64,000 bases of DNA, from contig CAJNOJ010000328.1 in NCBI GenBank assembly GCA_905250025.1, positions 43,211-107,210 on the forward strand, written 5' to 3'. The DNA is from Adineta ricciae. Lineage: Eukaryota; Rotifera; Eurotatoria; Adinetida; Adinetidae. Shown piece by piece: positions 9,486-21,310 of the stretch; within the stretch, counting starts at the first letter, position 1; each line of letters opens with the position of its first letter. A model generated the notes under the pieces. That model had not been told where the DNA came from and did not search any database. It saw only the letters and a list, made by a program, of their open reading frames with translations. Made by a program: the position numbers and the translations under genes.

Positions 9486-10615
9486 GATGGAAGAGGGAAA
9501 GCATGGAATGAGCGAGGAGTGAAGAGGAGAGAATGGAATGAAAGAGATGTAAGTATCTCCAGAAGGAGAAGAATCATGGACGAACTCCATAACACTATCG
9601 AAATAATACTCATTAACTCGTATTCCTATCACATGGATGATTCAAGGATACGTTTTATTTAATAAGGAAAACAAAAAAATATATTACAATGACGCAGAAC
9701 GAAGCAAACAGGATGGTTGGATAATTATACGATATTGATATACGCTATTACCACTGAGTGATAATATTTTTTTTCTCGAGTCAACAGAGTACGATATATG
9801 CACTCATTCAAGAGTATTCTTCTTATCAATCTATTTTGAGTATTAGTATTCATTTTATACCCTCATTTCAATAGAGGGCATTCGATTACATCGAAAGAAT
9901 ATGGAGACAAATAACTTGGTTACACGTGTTTCATCAATATGATAAGGTGTTTCGGTAAAAATCGTTCGACTCAATGAGTGCAAAGACGGTTATATGGCTA
10001 TGATTGGTGCAGTTGTGCTATGAATTGTCATAAAAATAGTTCTTTTTGAATATAAACTTCATCCATAATGTCTTTGTGAAACAAGGTTGTATTTAACCTT
10101 TTGTAGTGCGTATTTCGTAGTCCTTGACAGACGTTGTTGAGAAGAAATAATGCACTCTTCGTTCTGGCTAAAACTAATAGGTTTTTCTTTTTTGAAAATC
10201 TCAACGAAATGAAACTTTGTATTAAATCTGCTCTTATGAAACCACTGTTTCTCAAAATATATTTCGTAAAATAACTATGAAAAATAATAATCACATATTT
10301 TCAAAATCTTGTCTGATGCAAAGAAATGCGACACTAACTCGAGTCGTATACCTCGTACCAGAAGCGTTTCTCATCAGAGTCACTCATTCAATATTATCAT
10401 CTAATTACGTCTTTGATGTTCTTGAACCTGACTTTCATAAGTGTATATTAAGAAAATTCGATGTTAGATTATAAATCAAAAAACAAATTAACTCATATTC
10501 TTTTGGATACTAGCCAATTTGCTAGTCTCGACTTTTGCTTCTCAGCAATCGATCAAATATCAACATATATGTAAGTTTAATTGATGTGCTTTTGAAAATC
10601 AGTTAATAAGAGAAA

Positions 10616-10687
10616 TGCAGAGAGTTTAATTTCGCCGACGCGTTTCGGGTTATTTATTAAAATTTAAACACTCATCAGGGCTCTGCA
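10616..10687 (-). ncRNA. Hammerhead ribozyme, copy A
   Basis: On the minus strand: TGCAGAGCC, CTGATGA, an AU-rich imperfect stem II, CGAAAC, GCGTC, then GGC, an internal loop and TCTGCA. The GCC/GGC pair forms the inner stem I and TGCAGA/TCTGCA an outer six-base stem. The catalytic core (CTGATGA, GAAA, GTC triplet) is fully conserved, and stem III is minimal, as in PLE and retroelement hammerheads. Stem II is the weak point: it pairs as a mostly A-T helix with bulges. Confidence 0.6.
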
Positions 10688-10887
10688 TAAGCACCAAATT
10701 GAAAAAATGTGTTCGAGAAAGGAAAAAAAACAGAAGAAGGCGCATTATTAATTTAGTAGTTTGAACAAACTATCTTGGCTTGGTTTCAAATCAAATATTA
10801 ATGTTACACTATGAGTAAATAAGAAAAATTTTTTAAATCACTAAATGTACAGATAGTTGATCTAATGTATTTGATGGTTTCGGTTAA

Positions 10888-11424
10888 TTGGCCACGTGCC
10901 AAACGATATGTTGAGATTTTCAAATTACTGGCTGTTTTCATTTTTAATGAATAGCAATAATTAAATATAAACCATTCACCGAACCAAATCTTCGTGCAAT
11001 TTAATAGTAATTCAAGAAATCGAATTTTGGAATCCGAAGTAACAATGTAAGAAGGTATTTATCCTTGATCAAAATAAATTCGAATAACATACCAATTTGT
11101 CTAGTAAATTTTTCAGTCCATGTATGTCTACTGTTTGAAATCCAACGGCTTGGAAAAGTTGGGAAAATGACCAATGATAAAAATTCATAATATTTATCTA
11201 ATAATAGTAAATATGAAACCGACTGTTTAGTAAAATCCAAATCATATTGATAATAGAGCCAGTTTGAAAGATCAGCAATCATAAAAAGTTGGCAAAATGC
11301 CAAATGATATGTGTGACTTCAATGTTTTCAAATAATTGGCCATGGAACATTAATATCAATTGTTTATTATTCTTTATCCACGAGCATCGAATTTAGAGAT
11401 TCTGGACGATTGGCAGAATGCCAA
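10888..11424. promoter_or_regulatory. Three perfect TTGGC-N5-GCCAA palindromes
   Basis: Exact palindromes sit at 10888-10902, 11289-11303 and 11410-11424. TTGGC(N5)GCCAA is the full consensus of nuclear factor I (CTF/NFI). In unit B the first two are mutated by one base (TTGAC and TTAGC) and the third is lost by deletion. They may be protein-binding sites of the element or just part of an internal repeat, since the last two share the tail AATGAT. Confidence 0.4.
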
Positions 11425-11976
11425 ATGATCAAAGAAATGTATTTTTGTAAATAACGTGAAACGCTTTCAGCATAATACCCTACGGGATTAAAAATGTGAA
11501 ACGCGATCGACCTGCTACAATAAGGATAATAATGATTTGTACGTAATATTTTTGTTTGATATTGTTGATTGAGAAACGCAGGAAACATTCTATACGGGTG
11601 TTGTTCAAAGAAAATCGTTTAGTTTGAATATAGGACGTTTGATTTATTGAAATTTGAAAGGCTGAAGACGGGATGTTTCATTGGAGATAAAAGATGATTC
11701 AACTGTTTAGTCAATTGAGAGAGAACGGATTTCTGTTTCGAGTTTGATATTTTATTATCAAGAAAAAACGAAACGATTATTTAAGGAGATTAGAGAAGCT
11801 CGAAAAATGTTTCAACGAATAATTGTTTTAGATTTGAATACTATGGATTTCAATATTTATGACAGTTTTATTTTTTGAATTTTACATAATTGAAAGACTA
11901 ATTGATGATAATGTTAATAAAACTGATTCTTTTCCCAACAAATCTTCTTCTGATAAATGAGTGTGATTGCATTGTT

Positions 11977-12276
11977 CTAATAGTTGTTTGATTTTTGTTT
12001 TTCAATGATCAATTCCACCGATTTATCATCAGATGTATTAATAGTTTCTTTCAATCGATTCTCTTCGACATCGTTTTTGGTGATATATCTCGTCTTACAT
12101 CGCTTACATTTCACACTTCTTTCAGTTATTTCAACTTCTTTAGAATAACACTTCGCACACACCGGTTGTTGTTTAATTAATCCGATTGAAACGATGTTGC
12201 CAATTACATTTATATCGTGATCAAATTCAACAACTTCAGACGTTTGCACCCGAGCTGAGCACAGGACAGGATTCAT
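11977..12276 (-). CDS. Hypothetical zinc-ribbon-like ORF
   Basis: A 99-codon reading with CAKCYSKEVEITERSVKCKRC, a CxxC-x16-CxxC arrangement that could bind zinc, and a polar C-terminal tail. Not recognised; a zinc-ribbon of a replication or transposition protein is possible. The corresponding part is largely deleted in unit B (16150), so the host is not likely to depend on it. It may be one exon of a longer element gene. Confidence 0.3.
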   Translation of the reverse strand: MNPVLCSARVQTSEVVEFDHDINVIGNIVSIGLIKQQPVCAKCYSKEVEITERSVKCKRCKTRYITKNDVEENRLKETINTSDDKSVELIIEKQKSNNY

Positions 12277-12604
12277 CGCCCGTCCTGCCGTGCGGCATGA
12301 TAAGTTGTTACAAATTTTACTTTAAAGCTCCTACACGACTTCTAGTAATTCATAGCGACCAATATTCCTATTTCTACCATAGAGGTCACTCACAGACAGT
12401 CACATACTCTGTGACTATAATTCGTCGAGATGCACACGAGTGTTGCATCATTTACAGAAACAAACTAACTATACGTTAAATGTTAAATATAGACTGATAA
12501 TAGTCAACAGTCGACTATTCCTCTCGTCCATATGTACAAGTATTCCTTTACAACACGTCGATTGTTTGTTTTCAGATTTGTATTAAATTCAAAGAAAGTG
12601 AATT

Positions 12605-12826
12605 ATGGATGTAACATATGCCTCTTCATTAAATGAATTTCCTTTGAATTCGGAAAAAAAATCAAACAATTACTCCGATCAGATGTTAAACTTTACAAAG
12701 TAATAAAAAAACGAATCATCATCTGGAGCAACGTGGTGGAACATATTTGGATTTCCTGCTAAATTAAATGAAAATAATGAATATCAACGAATCGTCGGAC
12801 ATGCTAGTTGTTTTAAGTGTTTTCAA
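12605..12826 (+). pseudogene. hAT transposase, 5' fragment (unit A)
   Basis: Matches the start of the hAT gene in unit B. It begins ATGGATGTAACATATG and reads NEFPLNSEKK in frame, then shifts because its A-run is 8 rather than 9 bases. It also has a 16-19 bp insertion near 12750. The BED-finger region stops at 12822, where a GGGTGAGGGTGTGGGTGTG tract begins. Confidence 0.65.
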
Positions 12827-13010
12827 ACGGGTGAGGGTGAGGGTGTGGGTGTGTATATGTATAAGTAAAACTAAATCTATTTCTATTCCTATCTACTCAT
12901 TTGTTATAAGTGTGATATCGGTATCTATTTATATTCGAATTGATACTAGCCTGTTGGGGGTCGACTTATAATATAAGTCGAATTAGGCATCTCATGTAGA
13001 AAGCACATAT
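12823..13010. repeat. Telomere-like G/T tract plus foldback-element arm
   Basis: GGGTGAGGGTGAGGGTGTGGGTGTG is followed by about 165 bp that recurs nearly unchanged at 29045-29205, ending in the hairpin CGACTTATA-A-TATAAGTCG (12963-12981). The other copy keeps the hairpin with a different centre (CGACTTAT-TTT-ATAAGTCG). TGTGGG-type repeats are the telomeric repeat described for bdelloids. Confidence 0.55.
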
Positions 13011-13550
13011 TATGTGCAATTACTTCTGTCTTCGATATTATTTAATCATTTATTGAGTAGTGAGATGCTTTTCGTTGAAACAATCAAGACACAAAAATTT
13101 CGCACAATAAGGGCAAAAGGTTTTAACTTTCTCTGGTGTCGCGTGGCTAATCCAGAAAACTAACTCCACTAAGTGTGCTAGTGTTCTCTTCTGTATCGTT
13201 TACTTCTAATGACATGTCAACAAGTCGGAAACTTCCGCTATTTTTATACGTAAAACTACAGATAGAAGGATATGTAAGAAAAAAATTGAAAACTTCGCTC
13301 TGACTCGTAATATTACATGCCATGATATGGAGAAGAGAACAGCGACTCACCCATATATAATATCGACAAGACACTATGTGCATTTATTAGAAGTTAATTA
13401 TTGAGAAAAATGAATATTTCCAAGATTTTCTCCATGAAAACTGAATCGTGCTGAATGTGTTAATATACAAAATTATGACAACACGTAATAAAGATATATA
13501 AGAACGAACAAATAATCACAACCTATAACTCTGTGTTTTACTGAAATAAA

Positions 13551-13781
13551 TCAATTTCTTCGTGATGTAATTTGACGAGTTATAACTAGTGGTTGGTCTG
13601 TTCGTTTAGCAGTGAATAATTTCATAAATTCGTAACGAAACAGCTTACTCGATAAAATGAAAAGATAAAAACTTAAACATGGAACTGCAAGAGAAATCAG
13701 ACCAGCAATATTATAGAATAAATTGTCTTTGGCTGCCTGAAGAGCATCGATTATTATATTTGACCGTACTGATGTATAAAT
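13551..13781 (-). pseudogene. 7TM receptor, 3' end only (unit A)
   Basis: The last 76 or so codons of the receptor at 19449-20578, nearly identical (one visible difference, RTDQP for RTHQP). Homology runs from about 13460 to the N at 13782, where the gene stops abruptly. It has TM7 and the C-terminal tail but no start, so it cannot be functional as assembled. Confidence 0.75.
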
Positions 13782-13782
13782 N
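13782..13782. other. Single N at the duplication junction
   Basis: One undetermined base lies exactly between the truncated receptor and the start of unit B, which points to an assembly join. Confidence 0.8.
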
Positions 13783-14864
13783 ATGGAAGAGGAGAGAGAA
13801 TGGAATGAAAGACATGTAAGTATGTTCAGAAGGAGGAGAATCATGGACGAACTCCATAACACTATCGAAATAATACTCATTAACTCGTATTTCTATCACA
13901 TGGATGATTCAAGGATACGTTTTATTTAATACGAAAAACAAAAAAATATATCAGAATGACGCAGAACGAAGCAAACAGGATGGTTGAATAATTATACGAT
14001 ATTAATATACGCTATTATCACTGAGTGATAATTTTTTTTCTGCAGTCAACAGAGTACGATATGTGCACTCATTCAAGAGTATTCTTCGTATTAATTTTAT
14101 ACCCTCATTTCAATAGAGGGCATTCGATCACATCGAAAGAATATGGAGACAAATAACTTGGTTACACGTGTTTCATCAATATGATAAGCTGTTTCGGTAA
14201 AAATCGTTCGACTCAATGAGTGCAAAGACGGTTATATAGCTATGATTGGTGCAGTTGTGCTATGAATTATCATAAAAATAGTTCTTTTTGAACATAAACT
14301 TCGCCCATAATGTCTTTATGAAACAAGGTTGTATTTAACCTTTTGTAGTGCGTATTTCGTAGTCCTTGACAGACGTTGTTGAGAAGACATAACGCACTCT
14401 TCGTTCCGGCTAAAACTAATAGATTTTTCTGAAGCTTTGCATTAAATCTGCTGTTATGAAATCACCGTTTCTCAAGATATATTTAGTAAAATAACTATAA
14501 AAACAAAATAATCACATATTTTCAAAATCTTGTCTGATGCAAAGAAATGCGACACTAACTCGAGTCGTATACCTCGTACCATAGAAGCATTCCTCACCAG
14601 AGTCACTCATCCTAGAAAATATTTGAGACGCATTCAATATTATCATCTAATTACGCCTTTGATGTTCTTGAACCTGACTTTCATAAGTGTATATTAAGAA
14701 AATTCGGTGTTAGATTATAAATCAAAAAACAAATTAACTCATATTCTTTTGGATACAAGCCAATTTGCTAGTCTCAACTTTTGCTTCTCAGCAATCGATC
14801 AAATATCAACAGGTATGTAAGTTTAATTGATGTGCTTTTGAAAATCAATTAATAATAACAGAAA

Positions 14865-14936
14865 TGCAGAGAGTTTGATTTCACCGAAGCGTTTCGGGTT
14901 ATTTATTAAAATTTAAATACTCATCAGGGCTCTGCA
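14865..14936 (-). ncRNA. Hammerhead ribozyme, copy B
   Basis: Same 72-nt layout as copy A: TGCAGAGCC, CTGATGA, AU-rich stem II, CGAAAC, then GCTTC in place of GCGTC, GGT, loop and TCTGCA. Stem I survives with a G-U pair. The change to TTC keeps an NUH triplet but breaks the tiny stem III, so activity is doubtful. Confidence 0.5.
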
Positions 14937-16477
14937 TGTAAGCACAAAATTGAAAAAATGTGTTCGAGAAAGGAAAGAAAACAGAAGAAGGCGCATTATC
15001 AATTTACAAGTTTGAACAAACTATCTTGACTTGGTTTCAAATCAAATATTAATGTTACACTATGATTAAATAAGAAAAATTTTTTAAATCATTAAATGCA
15101 CATATAGTTGATCTAATGTATTTGATGGTTTTGGTTTATTGACCACGTGCCAAACGATATGTTGAGATTTTCAAATTATTGACTGTTTTCATTTTTAATG
15201 AATAGCAATAATTAAATATAAACCATTCACCGAACCAAATCTTCGTGCGATTTATAGGAAATCAAGAAATCGAATTTTGGAATCCGAAGTAATAATGTAA
15301 GAAGGTATATATTCTTGATCAAAATAAATTCAAATAGCATACCGCAGTTTGTCTAATAAATTTTTCAGTCCATGCGTTTCTACTGTTTGAAATCTGATGG
15401 CTTGGAAAAGGTGGAAAAATGACCGATGATAAAAATTCATAATATTGATCTAATAATAGTGAATATAAAATCGACTGTTTAGTCAAATCCAAATCATATT
15501 GATAATAGAGCCAATTTGAAAGATCAGCAATCATAAAAAGTTAGCAAAATGCCAAATGATCAAAGAAATGTATTTTTGTAAATAACGTGAAAAGCTTTCA
15601 GCATAATCCCTTGTGGAATTAAAAATGTGAAACGCGATCGACCAGCTACAATCAGGATAATAATGGTTTGTACGTTATATTTTTGTTTGATATTGTTGAT
15701 TGGCAAACGCAGGAAACATTCTATACGGGTGTTCTTTGAAGGAAATCATTTAGTTTGAATGTAGGACGTTTGATTTATTGAAAATTGAGAGACTGAAGAC
15801 GATTCAACTGTTTCGTGAATTGGAAGAAAACGGATTTCTGTTTCAAGTTTGATATTTTATTATCGAGGAAAAAAACGAAACGATTATTTAGGGAGATTAG
15901 AGAAGCTCGAAAATATTTCGACGAATAATTCTTTTAGATTTGAATATTTTGTATTTCAATATTTATGACAGATTTTATTTTTTGAATTGTACATAATTGA
16001 AAGACTAATTGATGGTAATGCTAATAAAGCTCATTCATTTCCGAACAAATCTTCTTCTGATAAATGAGTGTGATTGTATTGTTCTAATAGTTGTTTGATT
16101 TTTTTGTTTTTCAATGATCAATTCCACCGATTTATCATCAGATGTATATCTCCCGTCCTGTCGTGCGGCATGATAAGTTGTTACAAATTTAACTTTAAAG
16201 CTCCTACACGACTTCTAGTAATTCATAGCGACCAATATTCCTATTTCTACCATAAAGGTCACTCACAGACAGTCACATACTCTGTGACTATAATTCGTCG
16301 AGATGCACATGAGTGTTGCATCATTTACAGAAACAAACTAACTATACGTTAAATGTTAAATATAGACTGATAATAGTCAACAGTCGACTATTCCTCTCGT
16401 CCATATGCACAAGTATTCCTTTACAACACGTCGATTGTTTGTTTTCAGATTTGTATTAAATTCGAAGAAAGTAAATT

Positions 16478-18850
16478 ATGGATGTAACATACCTATATCT
16501 CTTCACTAAATGAATTTCCTTTGAATTCGGAAAAAAAAATCAAACAATTACTCCGATCAGATGATAAACTTTACAAAGTAATAAAAAAAACGAATCATCA
16601 TCTGGAGCAATGTGGTGGAACATATTTAAATGAAAATAATGAATATCAACGAATCGTCGGACATGTTAGTTGTTTCAAGTGTTTTCAAACGTTTTATTAT
16701 TCTTCAAAAAGTGGAGCAACTCGTTTAAAAGCCCATGAAATAAACTGTAGATCAGTTGCTACATCGTCAATATTTCCATTAGCTTCTCCAATTGAAACTG
16801 ATCACTCTTCTTCTTCTTCCTCGTCGGCACAAAGCATTCTTACACAGCATAGATTTCTACAACTGCAAAAATTAAATGAAAAAGATGTTGAACATATGAC
16901 ATTAATATGTACTCAGTGGATCAGTACAGATATTCGTCCATTTTCAATCATGCAAGATTCAGGATTTCTTGATATAGCCCAAGAATTAATTCGAATTGGT
17001 GTGTTATTTTGTCTTATTTTGATTGCATCGCAATCAATACTATTTCCAATTATTTTTCAGGACACAAATATGATTTAATTGATATCAATACTGTTTTGCG
17101 AAGTCGTCACACTTTATCTCGAAACGTGCATGATCTTGCAAATCGATTCAGAGAATGTATAAAAAATAAACTACGCGAACCACTGCAATATCATTCTGTG
17201 ACCATATGTCCAGACTTTTGGAGTGATCCGTATAGAAACATCTCGTATCTAGGACTGAATATATGTTTTGTTGATGCTCAACATCGTTTTTCTTCAATAG
17301 ATTTATTTTGTCGACCTTTTCTTGGTAAAAAATCTGCTGATGTAGTTGTAAAAGTAAGGATATTCTTTCAATATATAGTCTTTTGCCTTTTGATTTTGTA
17401 GGTCCTTGAATCTCATTTAAGCGAATTCGGTATTAATAATTTAGCTATGGTGAATATAATATCCGATCGAGGATCAAATTTTGATAAAGCTTTTGAACCA
17501 TTTAATCCTCTATTTGGCTTTGGTCATCGACTGAACAACGTATTCAAGGCAGCATTTTTTCATCACGAAAAGAAGAAAACAGATAACAAACAGTCATTGA
17601 GAAGTATCTTGAGTAATGATATTGCAGTTGAAGCAAAACTTGTACTTTCTACATTGAAACAATGTAAAAAATTGTCAGATATATAAAAAAAAGTTCGTAC
17701 AATGAATTTGTAATATTTATTCCGAAAAGAAAGAATTTTTAATTCTTTTATTAGTCTGGTTTAAACAAAGAGATTGAAAGTAGTGGCGGATCAACAGTAC
17801 ATCAAGCAACTGATATTCGTTGGGTCTCGATCATGAATTCATTGAAATCAATATTGAAATCGTATAAGATGATTAAGAAAATTTTGATCAATAGACAACA
17901 ACAAAAACTATTCATCAACGTCGATGAAAAGAAAATCAAACAGATTATGTTATTGTTAGAACCATTTCAAGACGTGATGAAAATGATTCAAACTGGTAAT
18001 TCACCATCTTTACATTTAGTCTTGTTATGTACACAAACATTGAGAGATGTATTAAAATCACTCGAATCATTAGTGAATTATCACGAAAATAATGGTGAGC
18101 ATGAATCCAAAGAAAGATCGAATGAAATAGACGACGAGTTGTTCGAAGAATTAGAAGGTATGTAAGGAACAAGATGTTATATTGATGAAAACTTTTCGTA
18201 TTATAGGTATAAAATTTTTTCTTAATCGAATCAGAGGTTTGTTGGACGAAATGTTTGAACTTGATATCAGACACTATTCTGCTACGTTATTGCATCCTAA
18301 GTATCGTTCAGTGAAAGCCTGCACTTGGACCGAACGTGCTGAATGTCACAAATATGTGCGTCAACAAATGCAGCTAATCTATATCGAGCTAAATGAATCG
18401 ATTCAAAAGGAAGTTGAAGAACCTACAACAAAGAAGTTTAAAGGTGATTTGTTTCGTCGATTTGAATCTGATGGGTCAGATGTTCCACGAGAAGATGGAG
18501 GTGAATCTAGAAATGAAAGCGAAGAATATCCAATCTCATCAAGAAAAAGAGATGCACTTGATCGTTATTTAAATTTAGAGTTAGAAAAACTCAAATTATC
18601 ATCAAATTCATTAAAATTCTGGGATGATCAACACGAGAAGTTTCCTCGTTTATCTTCTCTAGCTCATCGTATTTTTTCAAAACCAGCTACTTCTACGAGT
18701 GTAGAAAGACAATTCTCTGGAGCAGGTTTAGTTATACAAGAAATAAGAACGAGTTTAAATCGTGAACAATTAGACAATCTTTTATTGATCAGATCAATGA
18801 GAAAATATCAACATTTATTTGAACAACGATTGTCTTATTTTCATATATGA
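16478..18850 (+). pseudogene. hAT transposase with BED zinc finger, nearly complete
   Basis: Five exons can be traced: 16478-16998, 17061-17353, 17402-about 17692, 17755-18157 and 18207-18850, with short GT-AG introns. The BED finger is in exon 1 (CFKCFQTFYYSSKSGATRLK then H and C). Exons 2 and 3 carry the catalytic-core blocks (PDFWSDPYRNISYLGL, IISDRGSNFDKAF, GHRLNNVF). The C-terminal dimerisation motif is SKPATSTSVERQFSGAGLV with LNREQLDNLLLIRSM. A 4-bp difference from unit A just after the ATG and a frame change with in-frame TAA near 17684 make it non-functional as read. The element would be a cut-and-paste DNA transposon; I could not fix its ends. Confidence 0.8.
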
Positions 18851-19448
18851 ACTTTCACTATTTGTATTTGTATATTTTTGAAACACATATTCTTATATCT
18901 TCTCAATTTTCTACCATTGATGCTCATTACAGCTATTTCTACGTGATGCCGCGTCATTCTCACTTCGAATCTTCTATAAAATGTCATTTTGTTCATCATA
19001 TATGTTTGCTCAAATATTTATTTACTTATTCTGTTTTGTATACATTTATTTCATTAATCATATTAAGAAAAATAGATATGATATTAATGATACAGGAATA
19101 TAACTGTGAAAAGAATGGATGAAAAGTTCAATATTTTTTTTAGAAAAAAAATTTCATATATGTCCTGTACTAACCTCTGTCCTCATGCGCTCACACTTCC
19201 AAGATTGTAACTATGGATGAAGATTATACTCGAGAAAATATTTCTTGACACATAGATCTAATATTGTTATTGGAGACAGGTTTTGAAATTATTTTATTTT
19301 CAATAAGTAATACAATTGAAGGTCAAACAAGTCACTTTCAACCAATGTTATTTACGGTTAATATACAAAATTATGACAACACCTAATAAAGATATATAAG
19401 AATGAACAAATAATCACAACCTATAACTCTGTGTTTCATTGAAATAAA
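18851..19448. other. Spacer between the hAT gene and the receptor gene
   Basis: AT-rich with no gene seen. The last 90 bp (from 19359) belong to the receptor 3' region that is duplicated at 13460. Confidence 0.4.
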
Positions 19449-20578
19449 TCAATTTCGTCGTGATGTAATTTGTCGAGTTATAACTAGTGGTTGGTGTGTT
19501 CGTTTAGCAGTGAATAATTTCATAAATTCGTAACGAAACAGCTTACTCGATAAAATGAAAAGATAAAAACTTAAACATGGAACTGCAAGAGAAATCAGAC
19601 CAGCAATATTATAGAATAAATTGTCTTTGGCTGCCTGAAGAGCATCGATTATTATATTTGACCGTACTGATGTATAAATAAATTGTACAGAAGGTACACT
19701 TGCTGTTAAAATAAATATAAAACATTGAAAAAGCATCATTTGAATTAATTGACGATCTGTTACTTTGTGACGTTGTTGCAGATTTTGAATTGGTAAATTA
19801 TTTATTTCAACACGTCTAATCGATTGACGAATATTTTGAACAGTACGTATACCGAAATAAAGCATTATAAATGGTGGACCTATGCTATATACAATTAAAT
19901 TCCATGCGCCGTAAAACGTTTGATAGATGCCTGGCAGTGGAATACACGTTTGTTGACGTATATTAATTTGAAAATAGATAGGTACATGAATATAAATGAT
20001 ATCAACGACTAATATTGCAAGAGGAATAATACGACGAGCAACATGAAGACTACTAAAACTACGCAATGTTGCAGAAGATGAACTACATAAAAATCTAGAA
20101 ACGGTAAAATAATTATCATAGATCTTACATCCATTCGTATTCATTAATAAGAAGTGTAAGAATATCTACCTGTCAATAGAAGCTAAAGCAGTAAACCATG
20201 CACTTTGCCCTCTATAAAAAGATATGATTGAGATATTATATAAATAAATCTGTTTAGTTACCTAGCCCATTGTAATAATAATAATGTAATTGCTTTACAT
20301 ACTACCAAGGAATTAGCCAAAAGATTGATATTATAACCAGCCTGTAATAATCGTATGGGTATAGTGATAGTAACAACACATATACCGCTAATGGTGGCTC
20401 CAAAAAAGTACCATATACATGAATTTGAACGAAATGATGGACGTGTAAATACATAAATGCTTGACATATGACCGATAATACCCAAAATAATAATCGAATA
20501 ACACCAAATTCTTGCGAATATAATAGTAGTTTGTTGAATAAATATAGTTTCTGTAATGTTCGAACTTGACGACGACAT
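19449..20578 (-). CDS. 7TM receptor, three exons
   Basis: Exons 20262-20578, 20170-20211 and 19449-20094 join with introns of 50 and 75 bp, both splitting an Arg codon. The spliced length is 1005 bp (334 residues). The protein is a rhodopsin-like receptor: a short Ser-rich N-terminus, TM1 (about 22-45), TM2, TM3 ending in ASIDRF (DRF for DRY), TM4 (VVDIIYIHV), TM5 (IVYSIGPPFIMLYFG), a basic third loop (RHKVTDRQLIQM), TM6 and TM7 (ISLAVPCLSFYLFILSSKLFR). The small middle exon carries the ID of the DR motif. The ligand is unknown. It appears intact here, unlike the truncated copy at 13551. Confidence 0.82.
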
Positions 20579-21056
20579 TCTGTTAAATGATGTTACTTAA
20601 GCAGAGAATTTGAAAAGAATGACATGAAGCATAAATCATATTTATCATAAACTACAAGAAACTTGAAAAGGGAAAGAAAAAAAATTTCAATTCCATTAAT
20701 GTTATTTTTTTCTAATTAACTATCATGGAAGATATAAGACAATATAATAAGAAGAATGAAGAGTAGTCAGCCCAAAACTAGCCAAGAAAAGAATGACAGC
20801 ATCTTCAATAATTTTTATGTTAGAAAGTTAATTCATATAATGAAGGAAATGTATGTTCATGCCCTGATACCACTATAATCCTGCTCTATTTTTTCATAGA
20901 CTTCTAGAAAATACCATGAATGATTTGTCGTAAAACAAACTGAATTATTTGTATTACAAGAATCTACACAATATTTCCCTCATATTTTCATTTCTTTCTT
21001 TGTGGCAATATCTATCATGATCGAATATGATCATTTTATCGTGTTCATATTCACTG
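20579..21056. other. Upstream region of the receptor gene, no gene seen
   Basis: AT-rich intergenic DNA. I see no ORF of note and no clear TATA box on the minus strand. Confidence 0.35.
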
Positions 21057-21310
21057 TAAAAAAAAAGCGTAGAATAATCAACCTTTAAATCGTTTTTGAA
21101 AGTGCAACGTATAACAAACCCTTTTTAGCCGTTTATGACAACGTCATGAACTGTGAAAGATATGGCCTAAAAAGCGAATATGGCAGGGTTTATGAATGCA
21201 CAATGACACAGTATAAGGGGTTTATTCCGGGGTTTATGACATTAATAAACCCTAAAAGGGATTGTTATACGTTGCATTTTCAAAAACCCATTGCAACCGT
21301 TTAATAATCA
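21055..21310. mobile_element. MITE remnant with CACTGTAAAAAAAAA end
   Basis: Begins CACTGTAAAAAAAAAGCG and carries GTAGAATAATCAACC, a word shared with the MITEs at 60629 and 62730. It has inverted arms: TGAAAGTGCAACGTATAAC (about 21096) against GTTATACGTTGCATTTTCA (about 21263). The middle has further AAACCCTTTT-type words. The right outer end is eroded. Confidence 0.5.

Larger units (their letters stand above)
9486..13781. repeat. Segmental duplication, unit A
   Basis: From about 9486 this segment aligns base by base with unit B (from 13783), at roughly 5% mismatch plus indels. It carries a hammerhead motif, palindromic TTGGC-N5-GCCAA sites, the 5' end of a hAT transposase and finally the 3' end of a 7TM receptor gene. 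The minus-strand ORFs at 10028-10294, 11001-11303 and 11367-11588 lie in the shared part; I do not recognise them and they drift between the copies. Most of the hAT gene is missing here, replaced from 12823 by a telomere-like/foldback repeat. Confidence 0.75.
13783..19679. repeat. Segmental duplication, unit B
   Basis: Second copy of the segment starting at 9486. It lacks about 120 bp present in A (11303-11420) and the zinc-ribbon part (about 12157-12272), but retains the whole hAT gene, followed by the same receptor gene 3' end (19359-19679). The minus-strand ORF at 15319-15534 is the diverged counterpart of the one at 11001-11303. Confidence 0.75.

Noticed and set aside
9414-9662. Similar ORFs at 9414-9632 and 13711-13899 (NEYYFDSVMEFVHDS)
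   Set aside because: They match only because the segment is duplicated; one spans the N join, and neither has supporting motifs.
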